From Rhea pennata (Eukaryota > Chordata > Aves > Rheiformes > Rheidae), in assembly GCF_028389875.1 (NCBI RefSeq), contig NC_084671.1, positions 1,868,501 through 1,932,500 on the forward strand: a stretch of DNA of 64,000 bases, in the 5' to 3' direction. Each line of letters starts with the position of its first letter. Within the stretch, counting starts at the first letter, position 1. This document shows positions 1 through 13,900 of the stretch, piece after piece. A program made the translations under genes and the position numbers. The notes below the pieces were generated by a model. It was not told the origin of the DNA. It made no database searches and saw nothing but the letters and a program-made list of their open reading frames with translations.

Positions 1-1490
1 GATTGTGTAGCTAGTCGGTATATATACATGGTTCTTGGACCAAGCCAAAGTACATACTGTCTCTTACCAAATGGAGTTACCAACAAGTGTACAGAGGGAC
101 GTGGGGAGAGAAAGAAAGTGAGGACAAAAGTAAATCCACAGGGAGCTAGCTACCTTTCCTCGCTTCTGGTGTGCATAGGATAACTTGTTCTCTGATGCTG
201 TTAGAGTGTGCTTACATTATTTTAAAATCGCATACAGCCCAGTGGAATCATTTCATTCATTCAGGGACTCCTGACTGAGGTCTGACCGATTGAATAGTTA
301 AATTTACAAAGTTGTCTTTCTGATCTGCACAGCTGCCACAGTGTATGAGATAACTCATGTTATTGATAACACCGGAGAGTTTAAAAGTGTATGCCTTGTG
401 CTTTGTAAGAGCACATTTCAGTGGATTCATATTTGCCCTGCTTTATAATATCATTTACACATGAAATAAAACTAATTGGGTTCTGGCTATACAAATCTAG
501 GGGAAGTTACAAGTGTTACGTGAAGCTGTCATAGGAATTAGTAGCAATCACTCGCATGTACCTTTTCTTGTTTCACATCAGTAAACAGATGACAGTTTTG
601 GAAACAGCTGTCACCTGGCTTCAGGTTGAGGTCAGTCTGTTCTGTGTGTACTTATGTTAATAAAACAGTCCTTTCTAAAACAAAGATTTATAATTGTTTA
701 AAACAGATTGCCCAGAAGAATTGCTTACAGGTAAATCCAGCAATCACAGTATCGTAGCATTGTCTGCCTGCCCAGTTCATTAAGGATGAGGAACAGAAAG
801 AGTCTGTTACCATTATTTGCTTAGCAAGAGCAGTGATCCTGAAGTTCCTTCTCAGTTAGTGCACATTTGTTGAAATTTGTAGGAATTTGATTTGAGTAAT
901 AATTGCAAAATTTGCTACTTGTAGTCAGACGTTCCAAAGAAGGTATCTTTGCTGGGCAGCCCTATTTAGAGGATATGAATTGAAACATCCAACTGGGACA
1001 TTCAGAAGCTGAAACATCCAGAACCGGTGGTCATCAGTGAATGTTAGACTTGACTTGTCTAAGATCGTGCTATGTAAAGTATTGATTAAATTGATGCAGT
1101 TTCATTATTTGTCATACATCTCAGATACTGTTCTGTAATTAAGTCCTGAACCTGGATAGAATTCCTGAAAAAGGAAACGGGCACATATATATTTTCAAAA
1201 AATGAGGCTTTAACCTCTTAAGTCACTTAAGTGCTTTAGAATGTATTCCTCACTGCAGCTTTTTAAAAAGGAGTGTTTCTCTTGAGCAGTTTGAAAGCCC
1301 TGTCCTTTAGCAGCTCTGTTGCTTGCCAGTCAGGGTTGTGCACGTGCAGTCTCTAGAATTACCACAGATTCCTGATCCTACAGAAAATGGGAAAAAAAAA
1401 ATTCTGTTCATTACATTTTCAAATAAGGAGGTTATACTTCTAAGATGGTAGAAAAGTCATTGAAGCAATAGAAACCCTTTTCCTTTTGCT

Positions 1491-1550
1491 TACACACGCA
1501 CACACACACGCACGTGTGTGTGTGTATATACATACATACACACAAGCATA
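1491..1550. repeat. CA/TG microsatellite with internal palindrome
   Basis: A (CA) run switches to (TG) through CGCACGTGTG, followed by TATACATACA units. The change of phase makes an inverted repeat able to fold on itself. Confidence 0.85.
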
Positions 1551-3386
1551 CATATATAGAGAGCACTTAGTGTGTTTCATTACGCTGTCTTCCAAACCCT
1601 AAAATAAATGTTCTTTTTTAAACTTTTGTATTGGGTCAAATGGGTTAGTTGATTCTGGTGCCCTGGAGCAGCAGCAAACTCAGCCTATCAGTTTTATGGC
1701 TATTTTGTGTTGCTGCAATGATACAAAAATTAAAACAAACAAACAAAAACCTTCTACGAAATATACCCTCATCTGGTGCGGGTAGGAGACCTTTGAAACT
1801 TTGAAACCAGCCATGTACCTCAGATAAGGACATCCATGTTTATCCTCTAATACAAATAGAAGGTGCAACTTGGATTTGAATTATGAAATATGGTACATGC
1901 AGTAATCCTTGGAAGATCTGAATGTATTGGAAATTCACATTGCTCCAGATTTTTAAGAACTTAATAGCAGTTCACACCGAAGGGCAATTTTAACTCAGTA
2001 CCTCATGTCCAAAAGTGACCGACAGTGGGTTTCTTGTGAAGAGTGTAAGAACAGAACAAACTTGCACTGATACTTCCCTGGTGCGCTCTCCTCTCTTCCA
2101 GCAGTCTACGCCTCTCTGACCTCCTGATCCAGAGATGGTATCTTTGTGTGTGTTTTCTTTCTGCCAGAAAAAGATTGGGCCAGACTTTCGTCTAAGCTGT
2201 CTATATACATCAGGACAAATATCCCAATAGTTGTTTCAGAATTATAAATACACAGCTGCAGTTGGACCCGCTCGCTGTGTAAAAATTATAGAACGCTGTT
2301 TTCAAGCACAACCATTCATCATTATTTAAAGTTAGAAACCCCTGATTTTCAACTGTTTTTGTAAAATATAGGATAAGCAGTAAAACTACTGTACCAATAG
2401 CAAAAAGATTTTTCTAATGATGGAGCCTTTAGCTGTGGATATAAATCATCTTTCTGTAGCATTGTTATTTTTTCTGAATCTTTCTTACTGTATATGATCT
2501 GCATGGCTTACAGTCATAGCTGAGAGAAGCACTGTGATGTGAGGTGAGGACAAAGTAACTAAAATACCAAACTAATTTTCTGTCCTTTTACCTGCCATCC
2601 CTCTCTTCCAGTGGAGAATGATGAGATGCTGATAAGATCAAGACTGTAGATCCTATTTACCCTGTTTACTGTGTTTTCATTCTTGCTGTGATGCAAAGTA
2701 ATGCTGCTCTAAGGGAAAGATACTGTTTCTCTTTCATGCTCTTACAGCAGCTATCTAGGATTCGATTGTATTTTTATTGCTAAGTTCTGAAAAAGTTTCA
2801 AAGAACGTCACTGCACTCTGTATTAACCAGGTGCTGACTTATTATTACTCCTGCAGAGTCAGTGTCTGTTTCACTACCAGAAAATCTGGGCTGCTCTTGT
2901 CTCAATCTGATGTTCCTATTTCAAACTACCAGTACCTCTGCTTAGAAAGAGAGATTTTATTAAGACAACATACCTTAAGTGAAATATTTTCATACAGACT
3001 GCTCTGATTTTAAACACCTCTGGAATTATAAACCCCTATGATGTCCCACCCAAAGCTGGACTACAGCCAACAGCTTCAGACTGCCCCCCAAAAGATGAAA
3101 TGTTACCAATTTTCAGTCACCAGAAAGTATAAATGCCTATTTTTTGTCTCTCTCACAGTAACTGAATTTGATTTAACTCATGTTGCAAACTTAAGCGTGA
3201 AGGATCTTCATACCTGTTTGGATCTTTTAAGTTCATCTGTTCTCTTGAGTGGTTTTTAGATTATTGCTATTTCAGAGAGGAACTGGTTTAATCACAGAGA
3301 GAAAATCAACAGTTTCATCATCTAAGTAGTGTTTAGCTCTCAATCTTGCTTTGCATCACAGCTGTTCTTATGGGAACTGAGTTTCC

Positions 3387-3405
3387 TTTTTTTTTTTTTT
3401 TTTTT
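3387..3405 (+). repeat. T19 homopolymer
   Basis: Run of 19 T inside the TIPARP intron. Confidence 0.9.
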
Positions 3406-3600
3406 CCTCACTTTTTTTCCCCTGAACTCTGTGGCAAGATGCATGACATGTAACTGAACTTAGGAGAAGAGTTTGAAATCACATGCATTTTCGTAGCATT
3501 TACAAAAAATATTTTTCCTCATCATCTATTTTTACATAAGATATATACAAGATTTGTATTATTAAATGGAAAGAGCATAGAGGAATCGCACGTTAGATTT

Positions 3601-3645
3601 AAGTTCTTAAGAACTTAAAGAACTTCTTAAGTTCTTAAGAATTCG
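3601..3645. repeat. Cluster of nested TTCTTAAGAA palindromes
   Basis: AAGTTCTTAAGAACTT at 3601-3616 is a perfect 16-base palindrome. It is followed by GAACTTCTTAAGTTC and another TTCTTAAGAA. The cluster can fold into alternative hairpins. Confidence 0.75.
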
Positions 3646-4480
3646 TAAGAAGAATGCAAGGAAGAATGAGACCAGATCATCCTTATTTTAGCAGGCTGCC
3701 TTCATCTAACAAAAGATGATATTTTAAGCAATATTGCAACTTGATGGAATGGATAGTTACCCAGTTCAGTGTCCTGAATAAATTATTCCATTGTGTTATT
3801 TTTTATAGTAAGGGTACAGAAAAAAAAGTAACTTATTCAGGGGACCAGACTCTGTTTGTAAGAACATCTGTGAAATTTTACTGTGAATTGCTGCTGTTAT
3901 ACAGTACAGGATTTGGTTTTCCTTGTATGTTTTCCATATTCTTGATAGGGTTCAATATGTTCATTCTTTTCGTGGAAATAATTCCATTGAACTGCTTTAT
4001 ATAATAAACAGAGACTTTTATTTGGTTAGTTGTTGAAGAGAAGTTCTTAAGAAATCTCTGTTCCCATCTCTGTCATAGGTTCTCAGTGTGACTTTGGAGA
4101 AGCTGTTTAAGTTTCTCTCTGCTTCTGTCTTTTTAGGGTAAAATGGAGATAGTAACTGTATACTTCAGAAGCAGGATGAGGCAAAGTTTTATGGTGTTTT
4201 AGAGAGGTTTAGTATTTTCCGCTGGAAGGTGCTGTAGAAAAAAAGCATTATTTTTATTACTAGTTTTAAGCTATACTGAAGGCTGTTCCTGCTGCATGAC
4301 ACGATGGAAATAACACTTTGCTCCATCAAGGTATTTGAATAAATTCCCTGCTTTCCCAAACATCTAACGAACTTCAGTCTTCATCTTCTTTTTCACTGTT
4401 CTCCATACACTGATGCTTCCAGATATAGACTTCACAGGCTACAAGGAACAACACTGGAGAATTTTTTGTCATGTTAGCCA

Positions 4481-4546
4481 TAAAACTCTCCTTTGCCTTC
4501 CTACAGGCTGCCTTAAAACTCTCCTTTGCCTTCCTACAGGCTGCCT
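4481..4546 (+). repeat. Perfect 33-bp tandem duplication
   Basis: Positions 4481-4513 and 4514-4546 are identical (each starts TAAAACTCTCCTTTGCCTTC). Two perfect copies with no third imply a recent duplication. Confidence 0.95.
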
Positions 4547-7500
4547 TAGAAAAGTATAAAGAGCATTGGACTCCGTTCTGTGGAACTCATCTTTTGGAGG
4601 CAATTCGGAGAAATGCTTGGGATGGATCTGTGCCATCTCTGCTCACAAGAAGGGATTTTAATTCCTATTTTTGCGTGCATTTCTTGTGCTGCTGTCATGG
4701 TCATAGCATTCAGGTGTTTCCTCACCACTGAATGCGAAGCATCTCCCTGTGGTTCGTTTAGCTGGGCAGTCACGTGGCTATTATGGGTTACTTGTTCCCT
4801 CATGTTCCCTTCAGGGAACAGAACACTGCAAAGCGTGTCTCGCTCATTTGTTTTTGTTTCTGCCGCCCCCGCAATCCATTTGTTATCCACAATCTATACT
4901 TTATGCAGGATGTCCTTTATTTTACCTCAAAACTTTGTTTCATGCTTACATTATACCTCAGAAGCAGTAAATCATTTAAAGTGAATGATATGCTAATGAA
5001 CAGATCGGGCATAATTGTAAGCATCTAGCTTTCTTACTTTCTTCAATCCTAAATTTGGGGTCTTTGTCCCATATTTAGGCCTTGGGCAGTTGAGAGGTAC
5101 GTTTGTCGCATTTGCTATTATCAGTGGTATCTTAGTTGAAACCAGGAATTTAATCATGCAATCACCTGCTGTAATCACAATTCATTTCTTTTCATGGCTT
5201 TCCATTATATAAACTTGCAATAGGCTTTTTAATAGACAGAGGATATGCTTTAACTAAAGAGCTATTATTAAACAACTTCCTGAATATCTTTTCACATTTC
5301 TGAGCATGAATGCCTGTACATGTTAAAATTTAAAAAGACAAATGCATATGAATGCAGAGATAAATCATTGAAGAATGTAAATAAACATTGTAGTAAAATA
5401 CATTTTATATGAGTCAAAGTTTTAAAGAAAGAGTCTTTATTCCCAATGACAGGGAAAAAAAATCACATAGAGGGTGGACACAAAGTCTGGTTTTCTGATG
5501 TAGTCACTCATGTGCATTTGTCTAAAATTCTTCAGCTCTATAAAATAATGCAGTGTTATTCCAAATGATGTTAGGTAGAAAATGTGTCTGGAGTTTTAAG
5601 GCAAAGTATTCAGGGAAAAACTAAAATACTGTTGAGTAGATTTCAGCATATTCAGGTACTTTGTTCACCCAATTTTCCATGAAAATTATTGGGAAGTAGA
5701 TTCTAAGTCCTTCACTGACTTTGAAAATAAAAATACTATTTTTAAAAGCATTTCTAGTTTAACACAAGTTTTAGTTTCAGGAAGAGTCTGTTGTGTTATA
5801 TTCTGAAAGAAACTGCTGAGCCTTTTCCTATGCACAGCTAAGGGAAATGGATAGAGGATGCCATACCAATTTTTATATTGTATGTGGCTCAGAAAGATCT
5901 TGACCACATTTTTTTTTCTTCAAGACATATTGAAAAAGAATGGTTTTGGTTTCTAATCAGGAATTCTTACTATCAGAAAAACTTTTAAGTAAGCCCAAGT
6001 AGTAACTGCACAAGAGCTGGTGTCTCTATCTTTTAATTGCACAATGACCGATTAGTATTTTACACAACTTGAAAGAAAGCCTTAGATATATGGGTGTCCC
6101 GAGAGGACTATATCTGTATAACAGGCAACCATTGAAAGATGAGTTGCGTAGAGAAACACTATGACCTTTACAGTCAGATAAATTGATCCTTTCTATTTAG
6201 AAAGGAAAAAATAAGAACATTCAATGCATTGTATTCAAATTCTTCAAATTCAGGTTGTACATACACTTTCAAGAAAAATATTTGAAAGGGTAATAACCCA
6301 CTCTTGGTGCCCGATACCTGCGTTCTTGTTACGGTGAATTGTCAACATATGTCACAGAACGGTGGCCACTCTGTTCCCAATTTGCTTAAAGGGGAGATGG
6401 ATCTGATAAAGAAGAGGCAGCAAGCAGTGAGCTACAGGAACATTAAAAAAACCAAACCTCAAACACCAGACTGAATTGTTGCATTTTTAGTAGAGAAAAA
6501 AATAATTTGGCAAGTTCACTACAGGTTTTGCTGAAAAAACGCTTAGCTTTAAGCAAAACTATTTTCAGCATAAGCTGTCATTAGCTACCAATATTGTAAG
6601 TCTTGAAGCTGTGGGTGAATTTTATTTACTGTAGGAAAAAAATATTGCAACTTATTTTGCTGAAATTGTATGTAAACTTCTCCTACTCTGGAAAAGAAAT
6701 TTTTTCTCATTATAGCACTACCAGAAGAAAGCTACGTAAAACCCTACAGTTCCCCACTAATACTGCAATTAGAAAATGTATACGCTCAAATGTTTTTTGC
6801 ATATGTGTCCATTAAGCCAGATTTTTAAGTTTGTCCTGAAGATCTGCCTGCTCTGCAGTAAAAGCACTAGGAGAAGCAGTCTCATAGTGTGTTCATCTTA
6901 AAAAATGTTTTTCCTTCCATGCAGTTCCCTCATATACCTTTATTTTGATTCTTGTTGCTCTGCTATATAGTTACATCTGCATGCTGGATTCTGTATTTTA
7001 ACACAGTTAAGTATGTGTTAGAAATATCCAAGTCGTGTCTGAAGCCAGCCGCTTTTCAAGTACTCGTGAAGTTTCTTTTGCAATATTCAAAATTTTAAGG
7101 ACTTTTTTCTTAACTTCCTAGGGTCTTAACCAATATGTGATTACTTTTAAAAGGGCTCAGCATGCTAGTGGTTACCTTTGTTATGTTTAGAGTATAGGGA
7201 GGCATATTTCAATTTTCCCTTTACTTTACACTGCGTTAATACAACTGCTGCAAAAATTTTTCATTATCTTCTTCAGCACACCAAATTCAACACACAAAAT
7301 TAAAATAAAATTAACTAAAACTCTGGGTTATACCTTTAAAAGAAAACAATTTACATACAACAAAAGGTTTGCATTTCATTGCAGTTTCTCAGAGATCAGG
7401 GTAGATGGAACCCTGTTATGGTATTTGGCTTGAAAACAGAATGAAGTGAGAATGAATGCTAAGATTGTATGTGGTTTATATTAAGAATTATCTTCTTGTG

Positions 7501-8104
7501 TATGTGTTTCACAAAAAATACACAGAGTGTGGGGAGGTTCTTGTTTCAGGGCTTGGATTGCTAAGTGAAACAGAAAGAACCACAAAACAGTGAGTCCAAC
7601 TATTCACTCCAGAGGAATAATATAATATCAGTCTCTCAAAACTTGCTTTCCTCAAAAATGGTGATTTTATTAGGCCCTGAAGTTCAGAATGATCACAGCG
7701 TGTATGCTTTGATAAGAAAAAGCAAATGCTTTTAAAATATGTTCATGAAGAAATTCACTCAAAATATCATGGTGTTGTCTGCAAATACTTCAGATAATAA
7801 CACAGCTTGGTATTTTGGAGAGATGATTTCCTCATGATTTCACACATTGTTTTCAAATAATGTAGATAGTAGTCTGCTGTTATGGAACAAAATGACTACA
7901 TACCAATAAGGTGGGGTGACTTTTTTTGCTACAGAAAGTGTGTATTTTTTTTTTAAGCCCTACATTTAATTTTAGTGTTTTCATACTGGTCATTTATTTT
8001 GGTTAGTGCTAGTTTACTTCTGAATATATTTATCACTTGTGTCTGACCTGTGGCTTGTTAATCCTATTGTTACGGAGGATACAGGCTATTACCCTTAAAT
8101 AAGA

Positions 8105-8430
8105 CTGGCTGCAGAGACGCCTTTTTTGAGTAGCGTGGGTGTCTCCACATTCATTGATGAGATGTGCTGTGGAATGTCAGCCTTAATTAGTATATCAAAC
8201 TTCTTGTGGGTGGGATGCAGCAGCGGTGACAAGGCTGCACCTCCTACTCAGAAGTAGTTGTTTTCTTTCCGTACTTGCATTCCGCCCGTGATGATTTAGT
8301 ATGCCTTTGACGCAGGCAGGGAACAAACTGTTAACATTTCTACGGATTTTGTGCGATAAAGTGTCTTCTTGACAAATTTTCATCTTAATTAGCGGTGTTA
8401 TATGACAATTATTAGAGAACCGTGTTCCTT
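8105..8430. promoter_or_regulatory. Candidate conserved non-coding element in TIPARP intron
   Basis: About ten CpGs persist in this AT-rich block, although flanking intron is nearly free of CpG. Homeodomain-type TTAATTAG motifs occur at its left part (about 8182) and right end (about 8384). This pattern suggests an enhancer kept by selection; conservation itself cannot be seen from one sequence. Confidence 0.3.
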
Positions 8431-10796
8431 GAACTGGCAAGGTGATCCTTTTGGATAGTAACTTACCAGCATAAAGAGGAGGAGAACTGCCTGCTTGGAG
8501 CCATTCTTACTGCATGCAGGTTTGTTCCTGCAGAGATCAGAAGTTCTCAGTCGTGCCCCTGAAATGAATTGGCCAAAACTCATCCTGGTTTTAACTTGGT
8601 GTTTGGGCTTTGGCAGATTTGAAGAAAGTGTGTTTTGCAGGTGTTTTTTTTTCCCAAAGATTTTTAAAGTAGCTCTTACATTTGCATTTTCAAGACACTT
8701 AATTCAACTTTTGAGGCTATTTGTTCTTTTAAGTCTATATTAAAGCTTATTGAAAACAGAGAGCGCAATCTAAAGTTCCTCAAATAACATTGGATCAATT
8801 CTCCTGGCTGAGAGTCCACAAGAATAGGACATATTGTCCTTTCCTGTGTGTCAGGAAAGTGATTAATACTTCAAAATGTGGTTAGCACTTCACAGATCCA
8901 AATGCAATTAAATGATAATAGATACTAAGAACAACTAAGCACCTGCAACTCTTAGAGGAATGAAGGATAGTTGCAGCTGATCATCATGTTTTAAAGTCTG
9001 AACTCTTCATTAGTTTTCTATGAAAATGCTATAATAAAACTCTTCAGTGATTGTACCAGCGACAGCGTGAAATAGCTAACAAAATTGCAGCTATTCTCAG
9101 GCAAATCAGTATTCATAATGTCCTATAGATTTTTAAAATAGCTGTCACTTGATGTGGCAAATTTCATACACAGTACTTCAATGTTTATGATATTAATGTA
9201 CCAAAGTTTTTAAAATAAATTATGGATTTCAAGTATCAGCTTTATTTCTGCTTATTATTAAGAATTTAAATAGAATATTTTATGTAATTTCAAAAGCTGT
9301 GTCTCCAGTTGTCAGATGATTAGCTACTAATGAAAACCAGTAAACTGATGACTTGTTAATAATTTATAAAAGTAGAAAACTAATTATGTAAACAGCATTA
9401 TTTTGAAAATATGTTAATCCTACTTATTCTAAAAATTGAGTTTTATAAGGTATTAATGTATTGCTTTCATTTCTTTGAATTTCTTGTTTTAAGGTCTTGT
9501 TTGCTTGTAAACCAGGGACTTGTGATTGCAATTGTCTAATGATAAGCATAGTTTTAAAACTCCATGCTTTACTTAAAGAATTTTTAAATTTGACTTGTCT
9601 CTCTTAACATGGACTAATAAAACAATATTAGGAACTATTTGCTGAACTATTCTAAAGTCACTGTTAAAGGTGACTTCTTTGTAAAGGAAAAAAGGAAGCA
9701 CCCTTTCATTTTCTCCTTTAGATGGAGCATGTAGTCTCTGAGTCTTAATCTGTAGCACCAATTTTTTATGTCCTTGTGAGACACCAGTCACTTTACATGA
9801 GGTTGCCAATTAACGTTGATTGTGTAATGGTGATACAGTTAGCCAGAAAACAAGCTAATATTCCTCAGCCTAAGCTCCGTAATAGTGAAATCACTTTTCC
9901 TTTTCATATTATGCCAGTTCTCTTTTGTTGCATGTGATGAAAGATAAATGAACTCTCTGGTGGATAGGCAGCAGATGCTCCTCATCCGAAGACACGTTTA
10001 CTTTTCTTCCCTGAAGCACTAACTTCCGCAAGCATAATCTTTTGAGTAATATGTGGCTGCTTCATCAAATATGGTTGTGTGATGTATTTATGTAGATAGC
10101 ATGATGAAAATGTCAAGGATATGTATATTGATTTTTCTACAGTTCATCCATAGTGAATTAATATCACTGGACTAGGAAGACTGTTTTTTGTTGTTGTTTC
10201 TCTGTGCCAGAGACCATGTTTTTTCACCATATGTCACCATGTCTAGAAACCTCTTAAGAGTTAGTCTACCCTATCGCATATGTGTTTAGTACAGACAATT
10301 TGCACTTTGCAGTGAAGAGCAGGACAGTCCTTGTGGAGGAAGCAGTGTGTCAGGGCTCTGAGTGCACCAGTAGTCCAGTGACTTGCCAACATCTTTGAGA
10401 AGCAGGTGGAAGCACTGCTGCCCTATCATTCATATGACTGTTGGTGTTCTCAGAGCTTTGATACAGTGATTGAACTCTACGCCCTCTCTTCCATAAAAAG
10501 CATATGCAGATCTAGGCTCCAGGCTCCACTGCGCTCTCCACATTGACAAGTCAAAAAAAAAGGGGAAACAGGTCTTCAGTGTCCTACTCTAAGTACTTGA
10601 TCCTGTGTGCCCAGTGGAAGCTTATGGAACATCTTTATGGTCATTGGGGTTGTGTGACGTGAGTACAATCAGACTCAGGATGCCTCTGAGGAGGTCTAAG
10701 CTAACTGTAGTTCTGAATGTCTGTTTTGGTATCTCTGGATGTTTTTTGAATCAATTACAAAAGATGAGAATTTTTTATTTTTCTTGTTCTTTCCAG

Positions 10797-10965
10797 GGGA
10801 CATGAATTTTGGGTGGATTTGAATGTTATGAAATTATATGAAACTGTTGAGTTTGACCAGATGCGGAGGTTATCCACACCTTCCTGCCCCAGCTCCAGCT
10901 CGAACTACTACACAGTCTGGAAATACTTCTGCAGGGACCACTTTGGTTGGAGAGAATACTCTGAG
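10797..10965 (+). CDS. TIPARP: TIPARP coding exon a (WWE region end)
   Basis: The acceptor is ttctttccag and the donor is GAG followed by gtattt. The first base completes a codon begun in the upstream exon, then 56 codons follow starting GHEFWVDLNVMKLYETVEFD and ending FGWREYSE. The Trp-rich segment is the C-terminal part of the WWE domain, a fold that binds ADP-ribose derivatives in PARP proteins; the first half of the domain must be in the missing upstream exon. The exon ends in phase 0, which matches the next exon. A frame starting at an ATG within this exon reads on through the donor into the intron, so the exon end was set by the splice site and by homology, not by the stop. Confidence 0.95.
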
Positions 10966-13900
10966 GTATTTAACACATTCCAGAATCATGCTTTTGGGTT
11001 ATAATGCAAAACTGCACTAGCATTTTATCCTCAGGTGATATGAATTTGACTTGGCCTCTTCTTAAGAAAAAGTAATCGCTCCATAATATGTAATATGCCC
11101 TTTATTTGGGACCATTGCTTTTCACTGACAGGGAGATGGATAGTCTTCTGCCCAGCTGGGGGTCTAATTTATAACAGACCAAAGTTTTTGTCTCAAAATT
11201 ATTTAAATTCACTCAACACCTTATGAAATGTGAAGAGCTCAGGCTACAGCCAGATTCCCACATGTTCTATTAAAAAGGGTGTATGTAGAAAGTCTCTGGA
11301 GAACAGAGGTTTGAGAGTGATTTTAAAATATTAATCCAACTTTTAGGAATGTACTGTGGTATATCATCTAGGAAGTAGAGGCTGAGTCACTGACCCTAGC
11401 AAGCTGAAGGTAGGGTTTAAGTATTTTTGATGTGACCATCTACCATCCTTGCATAGTTTTTCTGTCAACACCCATTCATTTCAGTTTAGTCATCGGGGGT
11501 GGAGTATGGAATTTCAGCTGATGAACTCAGTCATGCTGTCTGGGCACCCAAACTGAGTTAATGTGAATCTGTTCTGCTGCAGTGGGGAAATTGTCTAGAA
11601 TTCTCCTTAAGCGTTCCCTGCCATTCAGAAGGAGCGCCTGTTCGGGAGAGATAGCCTTCTTTTTCTGCTCATGTGAAAGATGGCTGAGTACAGTCTGAAC
11701 CTGTAGGATTACATTTATTTTTGTCTTGAAGAGAAATAAAAATGGCTGTATCTGACTGCTTTTACAGAACAATCCAGTGTTTCAGTATCATTCAAAGCTG
11801 CTAAACCTCCAACATGTCTCCAACTAGTGATTTCAAAATGCCCTGGTACTTAGAAACTGTTTGTAAAATAAGTTTGGTGATATTTTTACATTTTCAGTCT
11901 GTTTTCCTCTAAAGTCTTAAATATTTAGGATTCCTAAAGTTATTTAAATAGAATTATTTCTAAGGAAGATAATTGAGCCACTTCAGTGTTGAACATAGTT
12001 TGCAGAAAAAGCAGTGGAATCAGAGCTATGCACTGCTGGACTGCTCCGTGAATTATCCCTGATAACATTTGAGGCATAAAAGGTAACTCACTTTTGGGAG
12101 TAAATAGGCCCGTGTCCATTTTAAGAAAGTGATTTCTAATCTCTAGAAGCCTGGTTTTAAGACAAGGGAGACAGCTTTCTGCAAACTTAACACTACCATT
12201 TAGCTTTTTATTTTTTAGCTTATATGTCTGTCCCCCAAAGATCTTACAAAGTAGGATGTGAACCTCCAGAGTCATTGAGTTTAGTCCCTTGCTGTCTCGT
12301 AGACCATGTTATACAATCACCTTAGTAAATGGGTCGATCTCTATCCTAAATGTAGTTACAGATTTTGGTCCTCACTGCTCCATTTGAAAGGTAGTTCCAG
12401 AACTTCCATACACTAATAGGTTGGACCCTTTTTCTAAATGTCTGTGTTAAATCTGTTAATCTGGCAAACTTGTTTCTTTTTGAATATGTAATTTGTGTTG
12501 TACATGTTTTTGTTTTCTTAATATTTCTCAAAACAGCCCGTTGTAAGACTGATAGAAGAAGCCAGCTGCCGGGGTCTGAAAGAGGTTCGGTTTGTTACCT
12601 GGCATAATCAGTATATCTTAAATATCAAAGACGGATTCCAGCAAAATGCATGCTTCAGAAGAGAAATCAAGAGGCGACCCCTTCTTCGTTCATGCATTGT
12701 GCTGATGCCGTTTTTACAGTATGTATCCCAGCAAAATGAAAACTTGAAATGTCAAATGTTCCTTCATGTTGGTCTGTCCATTAGAATTGTATTCCTTAAG
12801 ATGTGACAAGGAAATAGGTATCATTTGCTAGGAAAATCAGAAGATATAATAAAAAGACCTAAGTCATCTTCATTTCATGTAACTCTAAGTATTTGCAAAT
12901 TTTGGATTTAACCATATGTTCTTTTTTCCAGATCAGTAGTTACTTGTCTACAAATATGGGTCCTAATTCAGGAATTCCTGTATAGAGAGAGGTTTTGTGA
13001 GCATATGCTCAGTTCCAGTAAAAATAAATATAATATGAGTGTTTGGTGGAAATTTTTCTTAATCAAAATCATGGAGGTTTTTTTGGAAAAATTCCAGAGT
13101 ATTTGAACAATTCAGCAATAATATTAAAAGTATAGAAGTGACAGCTTTGCCCAACCCCATCTTTAGGTAATCTCCTGTAGAGTGAAATGCTGTAACTGCT
13201 GATTAACACTTCGCAGTGCTATTGAACATTTTCAGTGAAGTAAAAAGAGTAAATTTCAGAATATACCTAAAGCTGTTTTCTGTGGTTGTCTTGTACAAAT
13301 TGTAGACTTCCTTAGTCACAAACTAGAAATGTTCAGTGAGAAATAGTGTTAGTTACTTTAATAGAAATAGTAAAAATACTCAGCATCAGTTCTGAAGTGA
13401 CTTTTGACATAAATAATGGACATCATCCCAGCAGTGAATTCAAAACAGCTTGTAAATCAGAGCTCAGTTTAGGGTCCAGGAGTGCCTCTAAAGCTTACTT
13501 CTGCTCTTCTGTGATCCGTAGAGCAGGATAGAAATTTAAAGAAAGGTAAAAGGTGAAAGCCGATAATTGTAAGTTCTTCTCTTCCAAAGTCAGACCAGAA
13601 GTGCGTCTGTATAGAATATAATAGGGGCTGATACACAATGGGCAGACTTGCTGTAAATTTTTTAGGATCAGTGTGAAGAAGCAGCTTGCAATCAATTCTG
13701 GCCTCACACTTAGGACTGGACATGGCAAAGTGGTGCTTTAGCATTCCTAATACCTTGAGGTCAGATTTCGTTTGTAATGAATATAGTCTGAGTTTTAACT
13801 TGTTTCTTTAAAACTATGTATACATACTATACTAAAACCCAAATACCCTGTTGTGCAGAGCCTTGCCAGTCATACAGATTTGGTAGAATATGTGAGGAGC

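Larger units (their letters stand above)
1..10796 (+). other. TIPARP intron (3' part), AT-rich, no exon seen
   Basis: This stretch precedes the first recognisable TIPARP exon in the window and ends in a polypyrimidine tract and AG acceptor at 10795-10796. No open frame here resembles the CCCH zinc finger or N-terminal half of TIPARP, so those exons must lie upstream of position 1. Short open frames are scattered on both strands with no family resemblance. Contents worth noting are a CA/TG tract near 1491-1550, a T19 run at 3387-3405, a palindrome cluster at 3601-3645, a 33-bp tandem duplication at 4481-4546 and a CpG-retaining block at about 8105-8430. Intron status is inferred from the downstream exon phase: its first base is the third base of a split codon. 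Confidence 0.8.
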
